From contig JACDGH010000185.1 in assembly GCA_013815395.1 (NCBI GenBank), forward strand, positions 1 to 5,565: a DNA stretch of 5,565 nt. The letters are read 5' to 3'. Shown in pieces: positions 1 to 5,394 of this stretch (the stretch's first letter is position 1; every line of letters starts with the position of its first letter). Both the position numbers and the translations under genes were made by a program. Source of the DNA: Parachlamydiaceae bacterium (GTDB taxonomy: Bacteria; Chlamydiota; Chlamydiia; Chlamydiales; Parachlamydiaceae). The notes under the pieces were generated by a model, which searched no databases, was not told where the DNA came from, and worked only from the letters and a program-made list of their open reading frames with translations.

Positions 1-2
1 AG

Positions 3-149
3 CCATTGTTGGATTTAACGGAAACTGTTTTTATTCCTGAAACCAATTGCGTCGATAAGGGGGAGCATGTGGATCTCAACGAACTCATGCGAACCTTTCC
101 GGATCATACAAGTAATAAAATATTAAGAATTAAAATTAACGATTATTGA
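3..149 (+). CDS. 3' end of an unrecognised gene (partial, start lies left of the window)
   Basis: This reading frame is open from the window edge to a TGA at 147-149 and gives the last 48 residues of a protein; the other two forward frames hit stops within the first 40 bases. The visible part is mixed polar and hydrophobic, rich in Asp, Glu and Asn, and ends in a short basic/hydrophobic stretch (KILRIKINDY). I see no transmembrane segment, cysteine motif or recognisable family signature. Only 24 AT-rich bases separate its stop from kdsA, with no terminator hairpin between, so it may be the preceding gene of the same operon. Function unknown; that it is a real gene is likely but rests on one short open frame. 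Confidence 0.55.
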   Translation, partial: PLLDLTETVFIPETNCVDKGEHVDLNELMRTFPDHTSNKILRIKINDY

Positions 150-173
150 TTATTAAAATTTATAGAGGTAATT

Positions 174-995
174 ATGCATCGCGTTCCTGTGAAAAATTTT
201 TTTATTGGCAAAGGTCAGCCTCTCGCAATAATGTCCGGCCCTTGTGTAATAGAAAATGAGCTGCATGCCATGAAAGCAGCCGAAGCTTTAAAGAAAACTT
301 TTAGCGGAAGGAATATAAATTTCATTTATAAATCTAGCTACGATAAGGCAAATAGATCTTCTTATGGTTCCTTTCGCGGTCCTGGTTTGGATGAAGGGTT
401 GCGCATTCTAGAAAAAATAAAAAATGAACTCGATCTTCCCATCATCACTGATGTCCATGAATCACAAGATGCTATAGCGGTGGCCGAGGTCTGTGATATC
501 TTGCAAATCCCTGCAATGTTATGCCGTCAAACAGATTTAACTGTTGCAATCGCCCAAACTGGTTGTGTGGTTAATGTTAAAAAAGGGCAATTCATGGCTC
601 CTTGGAATATGAAGACTATAGTGGAAAAAATACGGGCAACAGGAAATGAAAAAATTATTTTGACAGATCGCGGTACTACATTTGGCTATAACAACCTAAT
701 AAACGACATGCGCGCTATTCCGATTATGCAAGCTTTTGGAGTACCTGTTTGTTTTGATGCTACCCATTCTGTGCAATTGCCGGGTGGTCTTGGGGGGAGC
801 TCGGGTGGACAACGCGAATTTATTCCTGTATTGTCCAAAGCTGCCATCGCAGTGGGAGCAAATTGCTTATTTATAGAATCTCATCCCGACCCTTTGAATG
901 CTATGAGCGATGGAGCATCAGTTTTAGATTTCAAGGATTTACCGAAATTATTAGATATTTTAGAACGCTTATATGAAGCTGTAGGGCATGAATAA
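174..995 (+). CDS. kdsA: 3-deoxy-8-phosphooctulonate (KDO-8-P) synthase, metal-dependent type
   Basis: KdsA condenses phosphoenolpyruvate with arabinose-5-phosphate in the cytoplasm to give KDO-8-phosphate, the committed precursor of the KDO sugars of the LPS inner core. The 273-residue protein has the family's usual length and is collinear with it: GPCVIE (22-27), the substrate-binding run KSSYDKANRSS (53-63), FRGPGL (67-72), TDVHE (92-96), CRQTDL (117-122), NVKKGQF (134-140), DRGTTFGYNN (165-174), DATHSVQLPGG (195-205) and ESHPDP (235-240). Cys24, His198, Glu235 and Asp246 match in identity and spacing the four metal ligands known in the Aquifex enzyme (Cys11, His185, Glu222, Asp233), whereas the E. 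coli type has Asn in place of the Cys. So this should be a metallo-KdsA. The ATG is preceded by AGAGGT at 164-169, which fixes the start. The 3' end overlaps the next gene by 8 bases. Confidence 0.97.
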   Translation: MHRVPVKNFFIGKGQPLAIMSGPCVIENELHAMKAAEALKKTFSGRNINFIYKSSYDKANRSSYGSFRGPGLDEGLRILEKIKNELDLPIITDVHESQDAIAVAEVCDILQIPAMLCRQTDLTVAIAQTGCVVNVKKGQFMAPWNMKTIVEKIRATGNEKIILTDRGTTFGYNNLINDMRAIPIMQAFGVPVCFDATHSVQLPGGLGGSSGGQREFIPVLSKAAIAVGANCLFIESHPDPLNAMSDGASVLDFKDLPKLLDILERLYEAVGHE

Positions 996-1725
996 AATTA
1001 AAGATCGCAGCAAAATAACGAGTTTACATTTTACGAAAACAATTGCTGCTGTCTGTATTCTTTTTGTTGGAGTGGTAGCTTTTCTGTGGATGAAGTTGGC
1101 TAACTTCGATTCGAGTAGCGAAGCAGCTTATCATAAGCTGATGCAGAGTCAGGATGATTTAGGGAATAACTATACTTCTAGGCAAAGACGTGAAGGTGTT
1201 GAAAAGGATTTTTTCTTTAGCGAAAATGGTCAGCGTCTACAAATGCGCTTGCAAAGTGCGCGCACTGAGCTAGCTCTTGATCATCATGATGATCAGACTG
1301 AAGTTGTTGAGCAGATGCATGATGTCGTTTGTTGCATTCAGGAAGAGTTGTTTTACAAACTTTCGGATGGACGAGAAGCATTGAAGCAAGAAGATGGACG
1401 TTTATTAATTAAGCATGCTGATCCGAAAGAGGCCAATTCCTGGATAATCAGCATGGATGCCAGTGCAAAGCCTATGCAGGTTATTCGTTTAGTAAAAGCT
1501 GATGTAGCTTTCTACTATTATAAAAACAGTCAATTTATTGCTGAAGACGTCAGGGTGACCCATTACGTGGCTTCGGGACATTCTATTGAGCAAGCAGCCA
1601 AATCAATGTATCCTATTATGGGTGGTGTGGCCACTTGGGTAGAATTTTCGCTCGGAGGAAATGGCATTAATTTTAAGGCCTATAAGCTTAAAGCCAAATT
1701 TTATGCACCAAGAAGAGGGCTATGA
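988..1725 (+). CDS. Membrane-anchored periplasmic protein, probable LptC-like LPS transport component
   Basis: The 245-residue protein has a short basic N-terminus (KIKDRSK), one hydrophobic segment at about residues 15-37 and a long hydrophilic remainder: the layout of a single-pass inner-membrane protein with a periplasmic domain. Residues 73-97 (KDFFFSENGQRLQMRLQSAR and on) resemble the first strands of LptC/OstA-type domains, where an ENG.R.. turn is followed by alternating hydrophobic residues; the C-terminal third (VEFSLGGNG, then KAYKLKAKFYA) is also strand-like. In the known Lpt system LptC sits on the LptB2FG transporter and passes LPS to LptA. The assignment rests mainly on topology and on position between kdsA and lptA/lptB genes, as in the LPS clusters of other Gram-negatives; similarity is weak. 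It also fits the slot of the uncharacterised Chlamydia gene CT654. The start overlaps kdsA by 8 bases and the stop overlaps the next start in ATGA, implying translational coupling. No strong ribosome binding site is seen (only GTAGGG at 981-986). Confidence 0.7.
   Translation: MNKIKDRSKITSLHFTKTIAAVCILFVGVVAFLWMKLANFDSSSEAAYHKLMQSQDDLGNNYTSRQRREGVEKDFFFSENGQRLQMRLQSARTELALDHHDDQTEVVEQMHDVVCCIQEELFYKLSDGREALKQEDGRLLIKHADPKEANSWIISMDASAKPMQVIRLVKADVAFYYYKNSQFIAEDVRVTHYVASGHSIEQAAKSMYPIMGGVATWVEFSLGGNGINFKAYKLKAKFYAPRRGL
1267..1295. repeat. Two abutting perfect palindromes inside the LptC-like gene
   Basis: A 10-bp palindrome (GAGCTAGCTC, 1267-1276) is followed after one base by an 18-bp perfect palindrome (TGATCATCATGATGATCA, 1278-1295). 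Both lie within codons for the stretch around residues 94-103 (ELALDHHDDQ), so coding constraint is a simple partial explanation. No function is assigned. Confidence 0.6.
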
Positions 1726-3308
1726 ATATCTTCAAGTATGTCATAGCAAGTTTAATCTTTAGCAGCTTTCCTATAACTCTGCAATCGAACATTCCTGAAG
1801 AAGAAATGTTGATAATTGATTCAGAGCTTGCAGACTATAATGGTAAAAATATCATTCTTCAGGGCAATGTGGTCATCGAGCATATGCTTGGCACTATTTC
1901 CGCTAATCACATGACTTTGCATACTGCTAAAAAGAAAGAATTCGGGCCTTTTGGGTTATTGGAAATGCACGATCGTGTTAAATTAAATTTTAGAGATGGA
2001 GAGGTGCTTTCTTGCGCCAAAGCCGAAGTCGATTATCAAGCTTTAACAGGCAGTTTTTTTGGAAACGAAGTTCAGGAATTTGTCACTTACACCGAAAGTG
2101 AGGTGGAAAAGAAGGAAGGCAAAACTGCGCTTGCTCCTTTGAATGTAAAAAGTCGCCGAATGACTATTCGGCTTGCTTCAAAAGAAATGAAAGGTGATAA
2201 AAAACTGCCTAAAAATAATGTGAGTGCTTTAACTGCTGATGAGCAAGTGACTGTTAATTATAATAATGATTTCACTGTAATTGCAGATCATGCCATCTAT
2301 CAACGGATGTCTGAAGATAAGGAAGCTGAAAAAGCTGGAGCTTTACCGGGCATCATTACCATGAAATCAGCAAAAGTCGATGGTACCTGTCAAGTATCCA
2401 ATCTAGAAGGTGATGTTATCAGAGCTGATCAAATTGGAATCGATACTGTTAAACTGCAACTCACTTTCAATGATCCCAAAGGAACCTTAAAAAGAAATGA
2501 CAGTGCAAAGGGTATAAAGCAAATTGACTTTTCGGCAGAAAAATTAGTTTGGGATGATCTAGCGGGTGTATTAGCTTTGAGCAAGCAAGTGGTTCTTAAT
2601 CAACAGGGGATGGGTAAGCTTGAAACTCCGCATGAAGTGCGCTTCTATCAACATATTGTTAACCACAAAAAGGTCCTTAAGGCTATAGAATCTTTGAGTG
2701 AAACAGTCTTAACTTATCGCGAAGAAGATAAAAATTTTTCCCATACGCTATCTTGCTCAGGCCCTGTCACAGTCGATCATGAAAAAATGGAAACCCGTTT
2801 AGTATCCAATAAAAATGATTTCGGAGATATTGATGAAGCTCGACAGGTGCACTTTGAAGATTCCCAAGGCGAGATTTTTGCAGATAAGGTCTTAATAAAA
2901 TATGCCTTATTAAAAGGGTCAATCTCTGTGAGCAAGATTTACTTGGTGGGCAATGTAAAAATTTACAATCGCTTGAACTCTGCTGAAGATGAAACTATCG
3001 TTGTCCTACAGTACGCACTAGCAGATCGGGTGGATTTTAGACCGCACACTAAGGAAATGCTATTCAAAAGTTCTAATACTACACGTCGTGTGCTTTTCTT
3101 TGATAAAACCAATAATTTGCAAGTTAGTGCACCAGCACTAAAAATAATTAGAGACAAAGCTACGGGAATAGATTCGATTAAAGGTGATGGAGATGTGCGT
3201 TTTAGTCTACTCGAAAGCGAATTTGAACAGCTTCGTAAAAGATTTTCACTATGCGTAGATACAGCAAAAAATGAAAAAAATGCATCAACATTCACAGGTG
3301 ATCGATGA
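1722..3308 (+). CDS. Exported OstA/LptA-like protein, probable periplasmic LPS bridge, unusually long
   Basis: The 528-residue protein begins with a signal-peptide-like leader (Lys5, hydrophobic core at about 6-20, possible cleavage near 22). The mature part opens with a typical OstA/LptA pattern: IIDSELADYNGKNIILQGNV (31-50), then strand-forming residues to ISANHMTLH (59-67). Similar alternating segments with 'A..A.Y' and 'G.V' patterns recur near 95-126, 169-195, 270-310, 378-417 (ending YLVGNVKIYNR) and 431-494 (ending IKGDGDVRF), suggesting several beta-jellyroll units. In the known pathway LptA monomers stack into a periplasmic bridge from LptC to LptD. E. coli LptA is about 185 residues, so this is nearly three times as long and might span more of the bridge as one chain. 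LptD is larger and has a C-terminal barrel that I do not recognise here. The start is fixed by AAGAGGG (1713-1719) and the ATGA overlap with the LptC-like gene; the stop overlaps lptB in the same way. Confidence 0.75.
   Translation: MNIFKYVIASLIFSSFPITLQSNIPEEEMLIIDSELADYNGKNIILQGNVVIEHMLGTISANHMTLHTAKKKEFGPFGLLEMHDRVKLNFRDGEVLSCAKAEVDYQALTGSFFGNEVQEFVTYTESEVEKKEGKTALAPLNVKSRRMTIRLASKEMKGDKKLPKNNVSALTADEQVTVNYNNDFTVIADHAIYQRMSEDKEAEKAGALPGIITMKSAKVDGTCQVSNLEGDVIRADQIGIDTVKLQLTFNDPKGTLKRNDSAKGIKQIDFSAEKLVWDDLAGVLALSKQVVLNQQGMGKLETPHEVRFYQHIVNHKKVLKAIESLSETVLTYREEDKNFSHTLSCSGPVTVDHEKMETRLVSNKNDFGDIDEARQVHFEDSQGEIFADKVLIKYALLKGSISVSKIYLVGNVKIYNRLNSAEDETIVVLQYALADRVDFRPHTKEMLFKSSNTTRRVLFFDKTNNLQVSAPALKIIRDKATGIDSIKGDGDVRFSLLESEFEQLRKRFSLCVDTAKNEKNASTFTGDR
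2155..2172. other. Perfect 7-bp hairpin inside the LptA-like gene
   Basis: GCCGAAT (2155-2161) and ATTCGGC (2166-2172) pair perfectly around a 4-base loop (GACT). It lies within codons for the SRRMTIRLA region of the protein (about residues 144-152). There is no T-run of terminator type after it. It may be chance or a local mRNA structure. Confidence 0.4.
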
Positions 3309-4048
3309 CTGTTTTAAAGGAAAAATGCGTGTGCTTAAAAGTGATTGACTTGGTCAAGTCATATGGGGGACGCAAAGCAGTCAATGGCCTTTCTTTTGAA
3401 GTGTCTCAAGGCGAAATTGTGGGGCTATTAGGTCCTAATGGCGCAGGGAAGACCACTGCTTTTTACATGACAGTGGGGCTGATCAAGCCAGATGGGGGAA
3501 AAGTCATTTTTAACGGTCAAGATGTCACCAAAGACCCCATCCATAAAAGAGCGGCGATGGGGATGGGGTATTTGGCGCAAGAACCATCCGTTTTTCGTGG
3601 ACTCACTGTAGAACAGAATATTTTATGTATTTTGGAAAGTTTGCCTTTACGTCGAGCTGAGCGGAAATTGCGACTTGATGAATTGCTTACAGAGTTGCAT
3701 TTAACATCGTTAGCGAAGAAAAAAGCTCAATCTCTATCAGGGGGGGAACGTAGACGCTTAGAAATTACGCGTGCCCTAGTAAGCCGCCCAACATTCTTGC
3801 TATTGGATGAACCCTTTGCCAACATCGACCCAATTTCTGTGAATGAAGTTAAGTTTTTGATCGAACATTTGGCTGCCAAGAACATTAGCATTCTAATCAC
3901 TGATCATAATGCTCGAGAGATATTTTCAGTAGTTCATCGTAGTTATCTAGTTTCGGAAGGTAAAGTGATGCTTTCTGGTAGCGTGGAAGAGCTGGTAAAC
4001 AATGCCGAAGCGCGTCGTGTTTACCTTGGTCAAGACTTCAAAATGTAA
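3305..4048 (+). CDS. lptB: LPS export ABC transporter ATP-binding protein LptB
   Basis: LptB is the cytoplasmic ATPase that, as a dimer with LptF and LptG, extracts LPS from the inner membrane and drives it along the LptC-LptA-LptD bridge. The 247 residues contain every ABC ATPase motif in order: Walker A GPNGAGKTT (43-51), Q-loop Gln92 in YLAQEPSVFRGLTVEQNI, signature LSGGE (144-148), Walker B FLLLDE (164-169), and the switch His201 in ITDHNARE. The Q-loop wording and the C-terminal RRVYLGQDFKM are characteristic of LptB rather than of general importers. Length is close to the E. coli protein (about 241). The ATG lies in an ATGA overlap with the LptA-like gene, with AGGTGAT (3296-3302) just upstream as a possible binding site. 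No lptF/lptG genes are visible here, so those partners must be encoded elsewhere. It is the last gene of the operon. Confidence 0.96.
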   Translation: MTVLKEKCVCLKVIDLVKSYGGRKAVNGLSFEVSQGEIVGLLGPNGAGKTTAFYMTVGLIKPDGGKVIFNGQDVTKDPIHKRAAMGMGYLAQEPSVFRGLTVEQNILCILESLPLRRAERKLRLDELLTELHLTSLAKKKAQSLSGGERRRLEITRALVSRPTFLLLDEPFANIDPISVNEVKFLIEHLAAKNISILITDHNAREIFSVVHRSYLVSEGKVMLSGSVEELVNNAEARRVYLGQDFKM

Positions 4049-4053
4049 GCTCG

Positions 4054-4100
4054 ACCTTAATTTTTGACTTTGTGTTAAAAACTCAGTCAAAAATTAAGGT
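4054..4100. terminator. Long inverted repeat between convergent genes, probable bidirectional terminator
   Basis: A 16-bp perfect inverted repeat (4054-4069 with 4085-4100) encloses a 15-base loop. It begins 5 bases after the lptB stop and ends 23 bases before the stop of the oppositely oriented Ndk gene, the expected place for a shared terminator. The stem is AT-rich and carries its T-tracts inside the arms; neither side has a clean T-run after the stem, so it is not a textbook Rho-independent terminator. It may instead protect transcript 3' ends. Confidence 0.65.
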
Positions 4101-4123
4101 TAGATAAAGGGCTGCATTATGAA

Positions 4124-4618
4124 TTAGAAAATTTCGTTAGGTGCAAAGAAAAATGCGATTTCGGTTTTTGCATTTTCAATACTGTCAGAACCATGCACAG
4201 TATTTTTTGTAACCGACTGAGCAAAATCAGCTCTTAATGTTCCTTTTTCAGCCTTTTTAAAGTCTGTTGCCCCCATGATTTCACGATTTTTTGCAATAGC
4301 ACTAGTGCCTTCTAAAACGATAGCTACAACTGGTCCTGATGCCATAAATGTTGTTAAATCATTAAAAAAGGGACATTCTGCGTGAACTGCATAAAAAGAT
4401 TTTGCCTGCTCTATAGAGAGTTTTTGCATTTTGACAGCGGCGATGCGCAAGCCAGATTTTTCGAACCGAGCTATGATCTCCCCAATATGGTTTCCTGCAA
4501 CAGCATCCGGTTTGATAATAGAAAGAGTTTGCTCTAACGCATTAGGAGGCGCAATAGGACCTATTGCCATAAGATTTATTGAAAATACCGTGCATAGAGC
4601 TAGTAATAAATACTTCAT
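4124..4618 (-). CDS. Nucleoside diphosphate kinase paralogue with an N-terminal signal-peptide-like leader
   Basis: NDK passes the gamma-phosphate between nucleoside triphosphates and diphosphates through a phosphohistidine. The chosen start (ATG at 4618) gives 164 residues. The frame stays open to a TTG at 4735, but that extension is polar and lacks a ribosome binding site, whereas AAGAGA (4625-4630) sits 6 bases before this ATG. Residues 1-18 are Met-Lys followed by a hydrophobic run (YLLLALCTVFSINLMA), a likely Sec signal peptide or membrane anchor; a proline-containing linker to about residue 29 leads into the NDK fold. The expected active-site residues are all present: Lys36, Tyr76, Arg112, Thr118, Arg129, Asn139 and catalytic His142 in VHGSD. 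The protein ends at NEIF, lacking the last few residues (C.RTR) of the neighbouring copy. By eye it is about 60 percent identical to that copy, without gaps. It lies 98 bases downstream of it on the same strand and is probably co-transcribed. Export is predicted, not shown. Confidence 0.85.
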   Translation of the reverse strand: MKYLLLALCTVFSINLMAIGPIAPPNALEQTLSIIKPDAVAGNHIGEIIARFEKSGLRIAAVKMQKLSIEQAKSFYAVHAECPFFNDLTTFMASGPVVAIVLEGTSAIAKNREIMGATDFKKAEKGTLRADFAQSVTKNTVHGSDSIENAKTEIAFFFAPNEIF

Positions 4619-4624
4619 AAATAA

Positions 4625-4630
4625 TCTCTT
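4625..4630 (-). promoter_or_regulatory. Ribosome binding site that decides the start of the leader-bearing Ndk
   Basis: On the minus strand AAGAGA lies 6 bases before the ATG at 4618. The upstream in-frame TTG at 4735 has no comparable site and would overlap the 3' end of the preceding ndk, so this site supports translation starting directly at the signal-like leader. Confidence 0.6.
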
Positions 4631-4653
4631 GTTTAAGTTGGTTGTTAGGAAAT

Positions 4654-4683
4654 GATCGGCACGGTTGTTTGACTGCGCCGATC
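4654..4683 (-). terminator. Hairpin between the two ndk genes, possible weak terminator or mRNA processing site
   Basis: GATCGGC (4654-4660) pairs perfectly with GCCGATC (4677-4683). After one mismatch, five more pairs (two of them G-U) close a 4-base loop. On the minus strand it starts 33 bases after the first ndk stop and is followed by ATTTCC, which is too poor in T for a strong terminator. It could reduce read-through or stabilise the upstream ndk message, giving the two genes different expression. Confidence 0.5.
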
Positions 4684-4716
4684 TTCTCAAAGAATTGATA
4701 ATAACATTGAAAGCTC

Positions 4717-5148
4717 TTAACGAGTGCGAACGCAAATTTCTTCTGGTTTGAAGAAGTAAGCGATTTCGACATTAGCAGTTTCTACGGCATCAGATCCGTG
4801 TACAGCATTTTCATCTATGCTGCTTGCTAGATCCGCGCGAATGCTGCCTGGATTAGCTTTCTTAGGATCGGTAGCACCCATAATCTCACGATTTGTGGCA
4901 ATGGCGTTGTCGCCTTCTAGAGCCATAACCAATACTGGGCCAGTGATCATAAAGCCCACGAGATCTTTAAAGAAAGGGCGGTCTTTGTGAACAGCATAAA
5001 AGCCTTCAGCTTGTGCTTGTGATAACTGCATCATTTTTGCTGCAACGACATGCAAGCCGGCTTTTTCAAAGCGTGAAATGATATTGCCGATATGATTTTT
5101 GCCAACTGCATCAGGTTTGATAATAGATAATGTGCGTTCTTTTGTCAT
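4717..5148 (-). CDS. ndk: Nucleoside diphosphate kinase, standard cytosolic form
   Basis: This Ndk balances NTP and dNTP pools in the cytoplasm. At 143 residues it has the same length as E. coli Ndk and matches it throughout: TLSIIKPDAV (6-15) with Lys11, FYAVH (50-54) with Tyr51, NREIMGATD (86-94) with Arg87 and Thr93, Arg104 in IRAD, Asn114, the phosphorylated His117 in VHGSD, and the family's terminal RTR. The ATG at 5148 is preceded by a strong AAAGGAGA (5153-5160). An in-frame extension to a TTG at 5250 would add 34 hydrophobic residues but has no binding site, so it is rejected. It is the first of two tandem ndk genes and is probably transcribed from the AT-rich region just upstream. 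Confidence 0.96.
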   Translation of the reverse strand: MTKERTLSIIKPDAVGKNHIGNIISRFEKAGLHVVAAKMMQLSQAQAEGFYAVHKDRPFFKDLVGFMITGPVLVMALEGDNAIATNREIMGATDPKKANPGSIRADLASSIDENAVHGSDAVETANVEIAYFFKPEEICVRTR

Positions 5149-5152
5149 GAGG

Positions 5153-5160
5153 TCTCCTTT
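5153..5160 (-). promoter_or_regulatory. Strong ribosome binding site of ndk
   Basis: AAAGGAGA on the minus strand, separated by 4 bases from the ATG at 5148. It is the best Shine-Dalgarno match in the window and decides for the 143-residue protein over the longer in-frame reading. Confidence 0.85.
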
Positions 5161-5182
5161 AGAAAAATGGTTAATAAGGAGT

Positions 5183-5220
5183 AGCATAAAGGAATATAGA
5201 AAAAAAGTGAAGGTGAATAA
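5183..5220 (-). promoter_or_regulatory. Candidate sigma-70-type promoter of the ndk pair
   Basis: Two overlapping candidates are visible on the minus strand. One has TTCACT (5206-5211), a 17-base spacer and TATGCT (5183-5188). The other has TTATTC (5215-5220), a 16-base spacer and TATATT (5193-5198). Both would give a leader of about 30-40 bases before ndk. Matches to consensus are partial and the region is T-rich, so a chance match is possible. Confidence 0.3.
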
Positions 5221-5277
5221 GTTTCCAATCCACCCAATAATTAGCTTCAAGTTCGACCAAGGTTTATTGAAATTTAA

Positions 5278-5307
5278 GAAGCAGACTTTATATGAATTGT
5301 CTGCTTC
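5278..5307. other. Perfect 9-bp inverted repeat upstream of ndk
   Basis: GAAGCAGAC (5278-5286) pairs with GTCTGCTTC (5299-5307) around a 12-base AT-rich loop. On the minus strand it is followed by TTAAATTTC, weakly T-rich, so it could end a transcript entering from the right. It also lies about 60 bases upstream of the candidate ndk promoter and could be an operator or insulator. I cannot decide between these. Confidence 0.45.
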
Positions 5308-5394
5308 AATGCTCTCATATACACATCATGTTCGTGGAGTCAAATAATATGTCTTTGGCGAAGCCCCTGTAAGCGTCAAATGTAGACAGATACA

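Noticed and set aside
2963..3295. 110-residue minus-strand open frame opposite the 3' part of the LptA-like gene
   Set aside because: It lies wholly antisense to a well-supported gene, is rich in Ser and Leu as expected for a complement frame, and has no recognisable motif.
4137..4618. Lipoprotein signal in the leader-bearing Ndk (Cys9 after LLLAL)
   Set aside because: The Cys comes too early, in the middle of the hydrophobic core, for a lipobox; a Sec signal or membrane anchor fits better.
4431..4655. 74-residue + strand open frame opposite the leader-bearing Ndk
   Set aside because: Antisense to a gene with intact catalytic motifs; no binding site or family match.
4619..4735. 39-residue N-terminal extension of the leader-bearing Ndk
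   Set aside because: It starts at a TTG, overlaps the 3' end of the upstream ndk and crosses the intergenic hairpin. The ATG at 4618 has its own binding site and begins exactly with a signal-like sequence.
4542..4772. 76-residue minus-strand open frame spanning the gap between the two ndk genes
   Set aside because: It overlaps both NDK genes in another frame and passes through the intergenic hairpin; no similarity is recognised.
5149..5250. In-frame N-terminal extension of ndk with a hydrophobic segment, which would make this copy look exported too
   Set aside because: It would start at a TTG with no Shine-Dalgarno site, while the ATG at 5148 has a strong one and gives the exact family length. 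The hydrophobic residues come from T-rich promoter DNA.
5099..5347. 82-residue + strand open frame over the start of ndk
   Set aside because: It is antisense to the ndk start and binding site and has no family features.
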